This document shows, one piece after another, positions 43,149 through 56,206 of a stretch of DNA of 64,000 bases. The translations under genes were made by a program, and so were the position numbers. The notes beneath the pieces were generated by a model that was not told the DNA's origin, did no database searches, and saw only the letters and a program-made list of their open reading frames with translations. The first letter of the stretch is position 1. Every line of letters starts with the position of its first letter. Source of the stretch: Corynebacterium faecale (lineage in GTDB: Bacteria > Actinomycetota > Actinomycetes > Mycobacteriales > Mycobacteriaceae); assembly GCF_030408735.1 (NCBI RefSeq), contig NZ_CP047204.1, positions 1,612,001 to 1,676,000 of the forward strand. Reading direction: 5' to 3'.

Positions 43149-44375
43149 ATGAACACCGTCCATACACCGATCAACTACTACACCGTTAACAATCCAGCAG
43201 ACCCGCAGGCCGTGGTCTTGAATGATATCACCAGACAGGCCCACCTGTTTTTCGAACAAGCCATGCCCGGAGAAGACACCGATTTCGAGCTCACCGTAGC
43301 CAGCCTGGCGATCTCCACAGGGCTCTCCCGTCGGAGAGTATCCAACATGATCATGGCTTTCTTCCAGCTCGCAGATCTACCGCTCCTCAATATCCGGCAA
43401 CATGAGCTCTTCCACCTTGATCAGCAGCGCCTGATCAGCATCTCCCAGGCACTCTTCGGGTTGAACCCTGAACATCTGCCCATTGTGGATGAGCTCCTCA
43501 CCGATTACCTCACACCATCCGCCCCGAATCAGCCGCTGCCACTTCCGGGCGCCATCAGCCACAAGATCAAGGCGATCCGGGACATGCTCAAGGATCCCAA
43601 GGCCACTGGCACTAATACCGGCTCCGGCAAGAAGGAGTTCTCCACCTCCGATAATCCCGATGGCACCACAGATCTTTATGCCACCGTGGATCCGGTTGAA
43701 GGAAAACTCATCACTGACGCCGTATCCAGACATGCCGAAGCCACTGGAAAAACCCCGGGCGAGGCTTTCGTCGATCTGATCCTCAGCAAGATCAAGATCA
43801 CGGTTCAACTCAATATCTACCGTGCCACAGATCTGGCCCATGCCCCGGCCTGGGTATCCGGCATCGGGTGGCTGGATGAAGCCACCGGCCATCACTGGGC
43901 GGCCCAGGCAACGAGAACCCAGGACATGGATAAGGCCTTCGGGAAGCACGCCGCCGGCCATGATCCCACTCCGGACATCAGGGCGGCCGTGGAGGGGCGC
44001 GATGGCGGTTGTACAGCCCCGTACTGCTCGGTGCCAGCCACACACTGCGATCTCGACCACCGGATCAACCACGCCGATGGTGGATGCACCTGCACCGCCA
44101 ACCTGTGCTGCCTCTGCCGCCGGCACCACAACGGCAAGACCTGCGGGCGCACCGTCTACCTCCAGGATCCGGTGACAGGGATCGTGGTCACCATCCTGGA
44201 GAACGGAAAGTGGGCGGTCACGGTTCCGGAGGGCCCACTGACTCCCCAGAGTGCACGGTGGGCCCAGACCGTGTCCCAGTACCGCACCGCACACCACAAG
44301 CGTTGGGCGGCAGCCGCCGAACACGAGGAAGCCACCCGGACAGCTGAGGTGCAGGAGGATGAACCACCCTTCTAA
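43149..44375 (+). CDS. DUF222 / HNH endonuclease domain protein (13E12-type)
   Basis: Actinobacterial 13E12-like family: a helical DUF222 region of about 270 residues, then an HNH nuclease fold. Cys288 and Cys293 (CTAPYC) with Cys300, the DLDH catalytic core at 301-304, Asn318 and HH at 326-327 are all present, so the nuclease looks intact. Further Cys at 313, 315, 320, 321 and 323 suggest a zinc site. 408 aa; the ATG follows GGAGGGGTGA. The biological role of the family is unclear; these genes occur in many divergent copies in actinobacteria. It is the lone plus-strand gene in about 40 kb. Confidence 0.85.
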   Translation: MNTVHTPINYYTVNNPADPQAVVLNDITRQAHLFFEQAMPGEDTDFELTVASLAISTGLSRRRVSNMIMAFFQLADLPLLNIRQHELFHLDQQRLISISQALFGLNPEHLPIVDELLTDYLTPSAPNQPLPLPGAISHKIKAIRDMLKDPKATGTNTGSGKKEFSTSDNPDGTTDLYATVDPVEGKLITDAVSRHAEATGKTPGEAFVDLILSKIKITVQLNIYRATDLAHAPAWVSGIGWLDEATGHHWAAQATRTQDMDKAFGKHAAGHDPTPDIRAAVEGRDGGCTAPYCSVPATHCDLDHRINHADGGCTCTANLCCLCRRHHNGKTCGRTVYLQDPVTGIVVTILENGKWAVTVPEGPLTPQSARWAQTVSQYRTAHHKRWAAAAEHEEATRTAEVQEDEPPF

Positions 44376-46393
44376 CCGATGTGGACCGGATCCATCTGCA
44401 CCCGCAACGGAAGGTCATTCTTCCGCGCAGCGCGTGCCACCTGCGCTGCGCGCAACGCCCTACCGAGTTCCGAGCGGGGACCCAGCGGGGTGCGGATCAG
44501 CATGCGCTGCGGCGGACCGAACCGGTTCTCATCATATTCACCAGGCAGGGTGATACCAGGAGGGAGATCCACCGGCCCCAGCACCTCTGCGTTGGCGGGT
44601 AGCTTCGCTGATTCAAGAAAGGTGTCCAGAGCAGCAGCTGCTCCATCGATGGCCGCCATGTGGACAGAGGGCGGAAAACCCACCTCCCGGCGTCCGGCCA
44701 GTTCCGCGGAGGCAGCACTCACCATGTCCCACCGGATGAGCGACTGCACGACCGGGAAGGAGGGATCCGCAACCACCACCACCTGACCGCCGTGCAGATG
44801 GGAGCGCACGAGGGTGGCAGCCGCCGCCCACTTCTGCAGCGTGTCCTCCGTGGCACGCAGATCCTGCCTGCCCATCAATGCCCAGGTATCCAGCAGCAGG
44901 CACGCGCCATAGGCACCCTGCACCACAGGCTCAGCTCCTGGCGTGGACACCACGATCACGGGACCATGATCCACCTGGTCCACCACCCTGTTGCCGCCAG
45001 AGGTGATGATCCGGGTGGAGGGGAAAGCCCTGCCGAGCTCCTCCGCTGTGCGTTCGGTTCCCAGGACCACGGCACGTAGTTTCGGTGATCCACAGGCCTG
45101 GCAACGGAATCGGGAATCGGGGCGTCCGCACCACCGGCAGGTGGGCACACCGGCCTGATTCTGATCCGAAGCAGGTAGGCCGACGGGGCCGTTGCAATGT
45201 CGGCAACGCGCGGGGGTTCGGCAGTTTCCACAGGCCAGCGTGGGCACATACCCCTTGCGTGGCACCTGAATGAGCACGGGTTCATTCCGCGCGAGGGTGT
45301 CCCGCACCGCTTTGAACGCCACTCCCGGGAGACGTGCTGAGCGTGCCAACGGGTCCCGCTCGAGGGCGTAGTCGGAGTCCCCCACCGCCTGAATCCGGGG
45401 CATGCGGGTGCGGATGGTGTCCCTCGGGGCCACAAGATCATGCGCCCAGCCAGATTCCACCAGCAGCTGCGCCTCCGCCGTCCGGGTGTGTCCACCGATG
45501 ATGAGGGAACACCCCTCTGTGGCGGAACGGGTGGTCAACACCTCACGGGCATGCACATACGGTGCGCGGGGATCCACCAGGTTGTCATCGCCATCACCGA
45601 GAATGACGGCCAGTTTCAGGTCCGCCACCGGTGCAAACGCCGCGCTGCGAGTCCCCACCACCAGGCGCCCCTGCCCGCTGAGCACGGAGAGAAACCGCCG
45701 GTAGCGGGCCTGTGGCCCGAGGCCTGCATTGAGCACGGTCACCTGTTTGGCGGCAACGAGTGTGCGCAGCGCGGCTTCAAGCTTGTCGACGTCCCTCTGA
45801 TCCGGCACCACCACCAATGCCCCACCACCGTCGCAGACCACCTTCACTGCAAGCGAAGCAACCGCCAGGGCCCAATCATCGCCGGGGGCAATCTGCCAGG
45901 CTGCCCGGGCTGTGGTTCCGGCGAGGACGGCATCCACGAAGGACTGACCGAACTGATAGGCGGACCATGAGGACAGATCCGGTTCGGAGGCCACTCCCAG
46001 ATCCTCCCAGGAGGTGGCGGTGTCAGAATCCTCCGCCCCCGCATGACGGTTGGGGATGGCGGAACGGATGAGATCTGAGCGGACCCCACCGTACCGATCA
46101 GTGAGAGCCTCGATGAGCCGTGATGTCTGTTCCGGGTACACCACCACCGGCGAAATGACTCGATCCAGCCAGGCCAATTCGCCCTTATGGTCGGTGTGGC
46201 TGGTGCGTTCGATGAGGATTGCGTCGACAAGCCTGCCACCGAACCGGATGCGGACCCGCACGCCGGGTTGCGCGTCGGCGTGCTGATCGGCGGTGACCCG
46301 GTAGTCGAACAGCCGGTCAAGGTGCGGCAACCCCAGGAGAGGGAGAACCCGCGCCACCGACACTTCAGGAGCGGGGACGCGGGTATTAACCAT
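44372..46393 (-). CDS. priA: PriA-like primosomal protein N', helicase-degenerate
   Basis: Replication-restart protein family. The 673-aa product has the N-terminal 3'-binding domain, and the zinc region CGNCRTPARCRHC with CRWCGRPDSRFRCQACG. The Walker A lysine motif of true PriA (GxTGSGKT) is missing: the equivalent place reads WQIAPGDDWALAVAS. This loss is typical of actinobacterial PriA, so it probably acts as a loader rather than a helicase. The stop overlaps the stop of the convergent HNH gene. Confidence 0.88.
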   Translation of the reverse strand: MVNTRVPAPEVSVARVLPLLGLPHLDRLFDYRVTADQHADAQPGVRVRIRFGGRLVDAILIERTSHTDHKGELAWLDRVISPVVVYPEQTSRLIEALTDRYGGVRSDLIRSAIPNRHAGAEDSDTATSWEDLGVASEPDLSSWSAYQFGQSFVDAVLAGTTARAAWQIAPGDDWALAVASLAVKVVCDGGGALVVVPDQRDVDKLEAALRTLVAAKQVTVLNAGLGPQARYRRFLSVLSGQGRLVVGTRSAAFAPVADLKLAVILGDGDDNLVDPRAPYVHAREVLTTRSATEGCSLIIGGHTRTAEAQLLVESGWAHDLVAPRDTIRTRMPRIQAVGDSDYALERDPLARSARLPGVAFKAVRDTLARNEPVLIQVPRKGYVPTLACGNCRTPARCRHCNGPVGLPASDQNQAGVPTCRWCGRPDSRFRCQACGSPKLRAVVLGTERTAEELGRAFPSTRIITSGGNRVVDQVDHGPVIVVSTPGAEPVVQGAYGACLLLDTWALMGRQDLRATEDTLQKWAAAATLVRSHLHGGQVVVVADPSFPVVQSLIRWDMVSAASAELAGRREVGFPPSVHMAAIDGAAAALDTFLESAKLPANAEVLGPVDLPPGITLPGEYDENRFGPPQRMLIRTPLGPRSELGRALRAAQVARAARKNDLPLRVQMDPVHIG

Positions 46394-46405
46394 AGTTTGA
46401 AGATA

Positions 46406-47641
46406 CTATAGGCGGATCTCGGCCAGGTTCAGAGCCTCACGGAGCTGCTCGACACGGTTGGTGCTTTCCCACGGCAGATCAATATCAGTGCGACCGAAGT
46501 GACCATATGCGGCGGTCTGCGAGTAGATCGGCTGGAGCAGATCAAGCTCACGGATGATAGCAGCCGGACGCAGATCGAAAACGGCAGAGACCGCAGCCTG
46601 GATCTGCTCATCAGTCAGACCCTGTTTGTTGGTGCCGAAGGTCTCCACATAGAGGCCCACCGGCTTGGCACGACCGATGGCGTAGGCCACCTGGACCTCA
46701 GCTCGGTCGGCGAGACCAGCCGCCACGATGTTCTTGGCAACCCAGCGCATGGCATAGGCCGCGGAACGGTCCACCTTTGACGGATCCTTGCCGGAGAAGG
46801 CACCGCCGCCATGGCGAGCCATTCCGCCGTAGGTGTCCACGATGATCTTGCGGCCCGTCAGGCCGGCGTCTCCCATGGGACCACCGAGGATGAAGGAGCC
46901 AGAGGGGTTGATCAGCACGGTGATGTCTCCGGTGGCGAGGTGCTCGATTCCGGCATCCCTGATCACCCAGTCGATGACATGCTCACGCAGCTGCTCCTCC
47001 AACCAGGCATGGGTCACCTCAGGATCATGCTGGGTGGAAATGACCACGGTGTCCAGGTGGGAGGGCCTGTCCTCGGCGTCATAAGCGAAGGTCACCTGGG
47101 TCTTGCCGTCCGGGCGCAGGTGAGGGACAATCCCCTCCTTGCGTACCTGGGTGAGGCGACGGGCCAACCGGTGCGCCAGCGCGATCGGGAGCGGCATGTA
47201 CTCCCCGGTCTCGTTGGTGGCATAACCAAACATCAGACCCTGGTCACCCGCGCCTGCCCGGTCATCCTCTTCCACGTCACCGTTGTTACGGGCCTCATGG
47301 GAGGTGTCCACGCCATCGGCGATCTCCGGGGACTGCTCACCGATGGAGACGGACACACCACAGGTGCGGCCATCAAAACCGACCTCAGAGGAATTGAATC
47401 CGATCTCGATGAGCTTATTACGGACCAGTTGGGGAATCTCTACATATCCCTTGGTGCGGACTTCACCGACAACGTGAACGAGACCGGTGGTGACAACGGT
47501 CTCCACCGCCACACGGGAATGTGGATCCGCAGCCAGAAGGGCATCGAGGATGGTGTCTGAGATTGCGTCGCAGATCTTGTCCGGGTGCCCTTCAGTCACT
47601 GACTCGCTGGTGAACAAACGGACTGCGGTTGGCTGGGACAC
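46406..47641 (-). CDS. metK: S-adenosylmethionine synthetase
   Basis: Makes SAM from methionine and ATP. The 411-aa protein has [25 protein letters not shown], the P-loop-like [16 protein letters not shown] and YAIGRAKP. The GTG start follows AAGAAGG. An exact McbR box is 60 bp upstream, so the gene belongs to the sulfur regulon sensed through S-adenosylhomocysteine in C. glutamicum. Confidence 0.97.
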   Translation of the reverse strand: MSQPTAVRLFTSESVTEGHPDKICDAISDTILDALLAADPHSRVAVETVVTTGLVHVVGEVRTKGYVEIPQLVRNKLIEIGFNSSEVGFDGRTCGVSVSIGEQSPEIADGVDTSHEARNNGDVEEDDRAGAGDQGLMFGYATNETGEYMPLPIALAHRLARRLTQVRKEGIVPHLRPDGKTQVTFAYDAEDRPSHLDTVVISTQHDPEVTHAWLEEQLREHVIDWVIRDAGIEHLATGDITVLINPSGSFILGGPMGDAGLTGRKIIVDTYGGMARHGGGAFSGKDPSKVDRSAAYAMRWVAKNIVAAGLADRAEVQVAYAIGRAKPVGLYVETFGTNKQGLTDEQIQAAVSAVFDLRPAAIIRELDLLQPIYSQTAAYGHFGRTDIDLPWESTNRVEQLREALNLAEIRL

Positions 47642-47700
47642 AGAAACCCTTCTTTCAAGGACATGAACATGGTTGGTTCGTGGAAATACTCAACCTAATG

Positions 47701-47716
47701 TAGACCAAGCTGTCTA
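47701..47716. promoter_or_regulatory. McbR operator upstream of metK
   Basis: TAGACCAAGCTGTCTA matches the C. glutamicum McbR motif TAGAC-N6-GTCTA without a mismatch. metK is a known McbR target in that species. It overlaps the place expected for the metK promoter. Confidence 0.88.
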
Positions 47717-47782
47717 ATTTTACAATTGACTGGGTCTGTTGATTTCATATCCTGAAAAAATGCAGGTCAAACACTCGGACTT

Positions 47783-49057
47783 TCAGCGGGTGAAAGCCAC
47801 CACCGCATTGACGATGTGCGCAGCCACCTCAAGCTTGGTGGCATCCTCCACCTCAGTGACGGAACCATCAGAAGCCAGGATCCAACCCCGGTTACGCAAC
47901 TGGCCGAAAACCTTGCCGTGCCCGACCTCATTGCACATGAGAAGATCACAGCCCTTCCGCTCCAACTTGGCGCGGGCGTAGTCGAGGGCGCTGGTGGTGG
48001 CATCACCGGTTTCCGCGGCGAAACCCACAATGACGGGATTGGAGTCAAGTTCCCCCTCCGACCGGCGGGCGACGGTGGTCTTGAGGATGTCCGGATTTTC
48101 CACCAGGTGCACGGTGGTCAGTGAATCATCATCCCCACCCTTCTTCAGCTTCGAATCCGCCTGGGTGTCCGGGCGGAAATCTGCGACCGCAGCAGCCATG
48201 ATGATGATGTCCGACTCCCCTGCCTTCTCCTGGACGGCGTCGAACATGTCCTGGGTGGAGCTGACTTTGACTATCTCCGCGCCCGCCGGTGTGGACAGCT
48301 CCGCGGTGTTACCCGCGACGATCGTGACCCTGGCTCCACGCTGGGCTGCGATCTCCCCCAGAGCGAAACCCTGCCTTCCAGATGAGCTGTTGCCGATGAA
48401 CCGCACCGGGTCAATGTTCTCCTGGGTGCCACCGGCGGTGATGAGCACACGCTTGCCCTTCAGATCCTGCCCCAGAACCACTCCATTGCCCACCGCGTTG
48501 GCTATATCCACGATCTGTTCCGGATCCGGCAGGCGTCCCGGGCCCGTGTCCTTGCCGGTGAGGCGGCCATGCGCCGGTTCGATGACGGTGATGCCACGCG
48601 AACGGAGGGTCTCCACATTGGCCACGGTTGCCGGATTGAACCACATCTCCGTGTGCATCGCCGGAGCCACCACCACCGGACAGGTGGCCACGAGCACCGT
48701 TGCAGTCAGTAGATCATCCGCTCTACCCATGACGAGTCGCGCCATCAGGTCGGCTGTCGCGGGTGCGATGACAATCAGATCCGCCTCCTGACCGACTCGA
48801 ACGTGCTGGACCTGATCCACATCATCAAACACGGTGGTGGATACGGGATTGCCAGACAATGCCTCAAATGTGGACCTGCCGACAAAGCTGAGTGCGGACT
48901 CAGTGGGCACAACCCTGACATCATCCCCAGCCTCCTTGAAGGCACGGATGATATGACATGCCTTGTATGCGGCAATGCCTCCCGCCACACCCACCACAAC
49001 TCTGCGCCGCGACTCCGGCTGGTCCCCGATCTGCTCACTCACACGCTGCTGGGTCAT
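47783..49057 (-). CDS. coaBC: Bifunctional phosphopantothenoylcysteine decarboxylase/synthase
   Basis: Two consecutive CoA-synthesis steps. The N-terminal flavin-dependent CoaC domain has VGVAGGIAAYKACHI, IAPATADLMARL and APAMHTEMW; the C-terminal CoaB domain has VLITAGGTQENIDPVRFIGN and KLKKGG. About 424 aa from ATG 49057 (MTQQRVSEQ), preceded by GTGAGGA; an in-frame GTG at 49075 would overlap that site. A TAAAGT -10 candidate is at 49108-49103. Confidence 0.95.
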   Translation of the reverse strand: MTQQRVSEQIGDQPESRRRVVVGVAGGIAAYKACHIIRAFKEAGDDVRVVPTESALSFVGRSTFEALSGNPVSTTVFDDVDQVQHVRVGQEADLIVIAPATADLMARLVMGRADDLLTATVLVATCPVVVAPAMHTEMWFNPATVANVETLRSRGITVIEPAHGRLTGKDTGPGRLPDPEQIVDIANAVGNGVVLGQDLKGKRVLITAGGTQENIDPVRFIGNSSSGRQGFALGEIAAQRGARVTIVAGNTAELSTPAGAEIVKVSSTQDMFDAVQEKAGESDIIIMAAAVADFRPDTQADSKLKKGGDDDSLTTVHLVENPDILKTTVARRSEGELDSNPVIVGFAAETGDATTSALDYARAKLERKGCDLLMCNEVGHGKVFGQLRNRGWILASDGSVTEVEDATKLEVAAHIVNAVVAFTR

Positions 49058-49146
49058 TGCTGTCTGATTCCTCACTCATCATCGGTCGATCGTCCTGCCC
49101 ACACTTTAGCCGCTTTGAGGGAGCCACATGACACCGCAGACATGCT

Positions 49147-49194
49147 TAAAACACCCAGTGACCCGCACCATGAAGACGATGCGGACTGGGTGTT
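49147..49194 (-). terminator. Hairpin between rpoZ and coaBC, weak terminator
   Basis: Arms AACACCCAGT (49150-49159) and its exact reverse complement (49185-49194) enclose a second stem CCGCA/TGCGG (49163-49167, 49180-49184). On the minus strand only TTTT before AAGC follows, so read-through is likely partial. Confidence 0.65.
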
Positions 49195-49237
49195 GAAAGT
49201 TGTGTGAAATTATCAGCTCACGGCCAGGACCAGGCTG

Positions 49238-49525
49238 TTAGCCTTCCTCATGATCCAGAAGACCGACATTGATCTCACGCAGAGCGATAGACAATGGCTT
49301 CTCACCTGGCTGTGGGGTGACGAGAGGTCCGATGAACTCGAAGACTCCCTCATCTGCCTGCTGGTAGTAGCTGTTGATCTGACGCGCACGCTTGGCGGCG
49401 AAGATCACGAGGGCGTACTTTGAGGTGACCTTGTCCAGCAGCTCATCGATCGGCGGGGCGGTGATGCCCATTGGCGGATCGAAGACGGCCTTGGTGGCGT
49501 TGGTCTCGTTGCTCACGTTGGTCAC
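49238..49525 (-). CDS. rpoZ: RNA polymerase omega subunit
   Basis: Small RNAP assembly subunit. The 95-aa product has the family core [20 protein letters not shown] and [12 protein letters not shown], ending [23 protein letters not shown] 49525 is five nt after AAAAGG, better than the in-frame GTG at 49531. Between gmk and coaBC, as in mycobacteria. Confidence 0.95.
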
Positions 49526-49614
49526 TGACACCTTTTCAAAAGATTGTAGACAGTAGTTTATAGAGCGGGAAGGATGCTCAATCGATAAAGCATACCCTAC
49601 CGCCCTGCGTTTGG

Positions 49615-50187
49615 CTAAGCGCCGAGCAGTACGGCCTTGATTGCCGCCACCGCGTCATCAACATTTTCATTGACAACGATGTGTTTGAACTCGCTCTTAG
49701 CCGCCAGTTCCTCGCGTGCGGTTTCCAGCCTGCGATCAATGACGTCCTGGCTCTCGGTCCCCCGACCAGTCAGCCTCTCCACCAGAACTTCCCATGACGG
49801 TGGCGCCAGGAAGATGGTTTCAGCTTCAGGAATGAGCTGGGCAATGTTACGCGCTCCGATGAGATCAACCTCAACCAGAACTGGACGCCCCTCCTCGCGA
49901 GCCTGACGAACGGGCTCAGCAGGGGTGCCGGAACGCTGCAGACCGCCATGGATATCTGCCCATTCGAGCATTTCTCCACAGTCGATCTTTTCCTGGAATT
50001 CCTGTGCGGTGACATAGAAATAATCTCTGCCATCCACTTCACCCGGACGTGGTGACCGGGTGGTCATGGACACACTGAAATACAGGTTTGGGACGTCACT
50101 CCGAAGGCGATCCACCACAGTCGACTTTCCGACTGCTGACGGGCCCGCAAGAATCACGAGCCTTCCATGTGGGTTATCGCCGGACAC
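49615..50187 (-). CDS. gmk: Guanylate kinase
   Basis: Phosphorylates GMP to GDP. The 190-aa protein has the P-loop [33 protein letters not shown] for GMP binding and the lid-side [13 protein letters not shown]. The GTG start is 6 bp after mihF, with GAGGG upstream. Confidence 0.96.
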   Translation of the reverse strand: MSGDNPHGRLVILAGPSAVGKSTVVDRLRSDVPNLYFSVSMTTRSPRPGEVDGRDYFYVTAQEFQEKIDCGEMLEWADIHGGLQRSGTPAEPVRQAREEGRPVLVEVDLIGARNIAQLIPEAETIFLAPPSWEVLVERLTGRGTESQDVIDRRLETAREELAAKSEFKHIVVNENVDDAVAAIKAVLLGA

Positions 50188-50193
50188 TAAGAA

Positions 50194-50514
50194 TTAACCC
50201 TCGAATCCGAAACGCTCAAGCAGGGCGCGACGCTGACGGTCACCCAGGCCACGGAGGCGGCGGGTCTGAGCGATGCCGAGCTCCTCCATGATCTCCTTGG
50301 CCTTAACCTTGCCAACCTTGGGAAGAGCCTCGAGGAGTGCGGAGACCTTGGTCTTGCCGATGATCTCATCGGTCTCAGCCTTCTCCAGCACCTCCTTGAG
50401 GTTAGTGTTGCCGCGCTTCAGGTTCTCCTTGAGCTCAGCGCGAGCCTTACGAGCTTCTGCTGCCTTGGCGAGAGCTGCCTTGCGCTGCTCATCAGTCAAC
50501 TGTGGAAGGGCCAC
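50194..50514 (-). CDS. mihF: Mycobacterial-type integration host factor (mIHF/sIHF family)
   Basis: Small nucleoid-associated DNA-binding protein of actinobacteria. The 106-aa product starts VALPQLTDEQRKAALAKA, has a long basic helix, then the HhH-like LEALPKVGKVKAKEIMEEL and IAQTRRLRGLGDRQRRALL. GTG 50514 follows CGGAGGA; the upstream extension to 50586 is unsupported. A TATAAA-type -10 candidate lies near 50570. Confidence 0.95.
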   Translation of the reverse strand: MALPQLTDEQRKAALAKAAEARKARAELKENLKRGNTNLKEVLEKAETDEIIGKTKVSALLEALPKVGKVKAKEIMEELGIAQTRRLRGLGDRQRRALLERFGFEG

Positions 50515-50657
50515 GGGGTTCCTCCGTTTTCGTGTGTGTTCTATGTACAGACGGATACATTTATACCCGGTAAATCGAAGGTACACGAGGCGAATACCAA
50601 CCGTGTCACCCTGCGATTTTGGATTAGTCTAGCACTACTTCAGCAAAGACAAAGGTG

Positions 50658-50713
50658 GCGAGGTCCTTTCTTGACAAACACGCTGGTCAGAGACTTTCAA
50701 GAAAGGGCCTCGC
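50658..50713. other. 17-bp inverted repeat between pyrF and mihF
   Basis: Arms 50658-50674 and 50697-50713 are reverse complements over 17 positions with one mismatch (a G-T wobble in plus-strand RNA, C-A in minus-strand RNA), around a 22-nt loop. It starts 7 bp after the pyrF stop. On the minus strand CACCTTTGTCTTTG follows, so it may end pyr transcripts; the long loop and poor T-run are unlike a standard terminator. The surrounding 50515-50719 holds no gene. Confidence 0.7.
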
Positions 50714-50719
50714 AAATAG

Positions 50720-51562
50720 TCATGACCTGGGGAAACCTGGAAAATCAGCGGCGGTTTCCGACACTGAAATTCTCAGGCTATCCACATCAGGTCCCTGCAT
50801 CAAGACAGACCTTGAGACGTTGGGGAATGCCAGATGGGACATATCCCCCGCTATCAAGTTCACATCATCAGTCGTGCCTCCCTGTGCGCCCACACCCGGC
50901 ATGAGGATCGGGCCTCCGAGGCCTGATAACACCGGCGGCTGGGTGAGGGTGGCGCCGACGACCACACCGACGTTGCCCGCCAGTCCACGCGCCATATGAG
51001 GGGCATTCAGTGCTTCCACCTCATTGATGATCTGCTGCGAAATCGTCACACCCGCCGCGCTGGTCTGGTCCTGCAGAGCCCGCGCCTCGGGGTTTGAGGT
51101 GGCCGCCAGAACAAACACTCCCCTGCCGTGTTCCTCGGCGAGCGCGAACGCCGGTTCGAGAGAACCGAAGCCCAGATAGGGCGAGACGGTCACCGCGTCA
51201 CTCGACAAGGGGGATTCCGGATTCAACCACGCCGAGGCGTATCCAGCCATGGTGGATCCGATATCGCCGCGCTTTGCATCAGAGACAACCAGGCAACCCC
51301 GTTCACGCAGGGTGGCGATGGTTTCCTCCAGGACTGCAAAGCCCCGTGAGCCGAAACGTTCATAGAATGCCACCTGGGGCTTCACCAGTGCCACGGTGTC
51401 GGCGAAGGCCTCCACGCAGATGCGGGAGAACTCAGCGAGTCCTTCCACGTTGACTGGGAGACCCCAGGCATGCAGGAGACTTTCGTGGGGGTCGATTCCC
51501 ACACACAGCCGCCCCCGGGTGGAGGCGGCTTCGAGGAGTTTTTCTCCAAATGTGTCCACCAA
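50720..51562 (-). CDS. pyrF: Orotidine 5'-phosphate decarboxylase (type 2)
   Basis: Last step of UMP synthesis. The 280-aa product is of the long actinobacterial type, with GIDPHESLLHAWGL and the catalytic SDAKRGDIGSTMAGYA. TTG 51562 or the following GTG is the start, 5 bp after carB. Last gene of the pyr operon. Confidence 0.94.
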   Translation of the reverse strand: MVDTFGEKLLEAASTRGRLCVGIDPHESLLHAWGLPVNVEGLAEFSRICVEAFADTVALVKPQVAFYERFGSRGFAVLEETIATLRERGCLVVSDAKRGDIGSTMAGYASAWLNPESPLSSDAVTVSPYLGFGSLEPAFALAEEHGRGVFVLAATSNPEARALQDQTSAAGVTISQQIINEVEALNAPHMARGLAGNVGVVVGATLTQPPVLSGLGGPILMPGVGAQGGTTDDVNLIAGDMSHLAFPNVSRSVLMQGPDVDSLRISVSETAADFPGFPRS

Positions 51563-51567
51563 GGCGA

Positions 51568-54909
<3,342 letters not shown>

Positions 54910-54914
54910 GTCTT

Positions 54915-56120
54915 TTACGCCTCTTTCTTCTGGTTCTGGGAATCTTCATCCATCAGTGCGACGAACTGGTCGAACAGTGGGCTTGCATCATTGGGGCCGG
55001 CTGCGGCCTCGGGGTGGTACTGGACGGAGTAGGCGCGTCCGGATTCGAGCGCCACGCCCTCGACAACACCGTCGTTCAGGCAGGTGTGGGTGACCACGGC
55101 GCTGCCGAAATCAGTGTCGAACACCTGACCGGCCTCACCCTTGAGCGCGAATCCGTGGTTCTGGGCGGTGATGTCAATCTTGCCGGTGATGTGGTTCTTC
55201 ACCGGGACGTTGATGCCGCGGTGGCCGAACTTCAACTTGTAGGTCTCCATGCCGAACGCCCGGCCGAGGATCTGGTTACCGAAGCAGATGCCGAAGAACG
55301 GAATATCAGCCGCGAGAACCTCCCGGACGATCTCCACCATGGTGTCGGCTGCTGCCGGGTCACCGGGGCCGTTGGAGATGAACACGCCTGCCGGGTTGTA
55401 CTTCTTGATCTCCTCGAAGGGGGTCTCAGCGGGGACGATCACGGTGCGCACTCCGCGGGCAGCGAAGCGGCGGGGGGTGTTCTGTTTGATGCCGAGGTCA
55501 TAGGCGACAACCGTGTGGCGGGCCTCCCCCTCAGCTTCAATGACATATGCCTCATCCACGGAGACTTCCCGGGAGAGGTTGGCACCCTCCATGGAGGGCT
55601 GTGCCTTGACGATCTCCACGAGTTCGTTAACCGGACGCTCCGCATCCGCTCCCGAGAAGATACCGGCGGCGACAGCGCCCTCATCGCGGATGTGGCGGAC
55701 CAGTGCGCGGGTGTCAATGCCACCGATGCCCACGATGCCCTGCTTGGCCATTTCCTCCTGGAGGGAGGTTGTCGCGCGGTAGTTGGAGACACGCACGGAG
55801 AGATCACGGATGACCACGCCGGCGACCCAGATACGACCGTCGAGGGACTCATTGTCCTCGTCATTCCAACCGGTGTTACCGATCTGGGGCGCGGTGTTGA
55901 TCACGATCTGACGATGGTAGGACGGGTCCGTCATCGTCTCCTGGTAACCGGTCATGGCGGTGGTGAAGACGGCCTCGCCCAGCGTGGTTCCGATGGCACC
56001 GAAGCCGAAGCCCTTGAAGGTGCGGCCATCTGCCAGCACCAGGTAGGCAGGAACAGAACCGATATCGGTCAGGCCCTGGTGGTCGGGAGCCGTGCTGGTC
56101 GCATTGTTGTCAGTACTCAC
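54915..56120 (-). CDS. carA: Carbamoyl-phosphate synthase small subunit
   Basis: Glutaminase subunit feeding CarB. The class I amidotransferase core has [13 protein letters not shown], the nucleophile segment [14 protein letters not shown] and [14 protein letters not shown]. From GTG 56120 it is 401 aa, closest to relatives; GAAAGG is 13 nt upstream. An in-frame ATG at 56195 would add 25 residues and is preceded 8 nt upstream by TAGAAT, so a leaderless longer form is possible. Confidence 0.93.
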   Translation of the reverse strand: MSTDNNATSTAPDHQGLTDIGSVPAYLVLADGRTFKGFGFGAIGTTLGEAVFTTAMTGYQETMTDPSYHRQIVINTAPQIGNTGWNDEDNESLDGRIWVAGVVIRDLSVRVSNYRATTSLQEEMAKQGIVGIGGIDTRALVRHIRDEGAVAAGIFSGADAERPVNELVEIVKAQPSMEGANLSREVSVDEAYVIEAEGEARHTVVAYDLGIKQNTPRRFAARGVRTVIVPAETPFEEIKKYNPAGVFISNGPGDPAAADTMVEIVREVLAADIPFFGICFGNQILGRAFGMETYKLKFGHRGINVPVKNHITGKIDITAQNHGFALKGEAGQVFDTDFGSAVVTHTCLNDGVVEGVALESGRAYSVQYHPEAAAGPNDASPLFDQFVALMDEDSQNQKKEA

Positions 56121-56206
56121 GGTGACAGCGTCGCCTTTCGTAGGTTCGCCCGTTGTCGGGGCGGGGAGAGGATTCTCAGAGTGTAGTTTATTCATTCTAG
56201 TGCATT

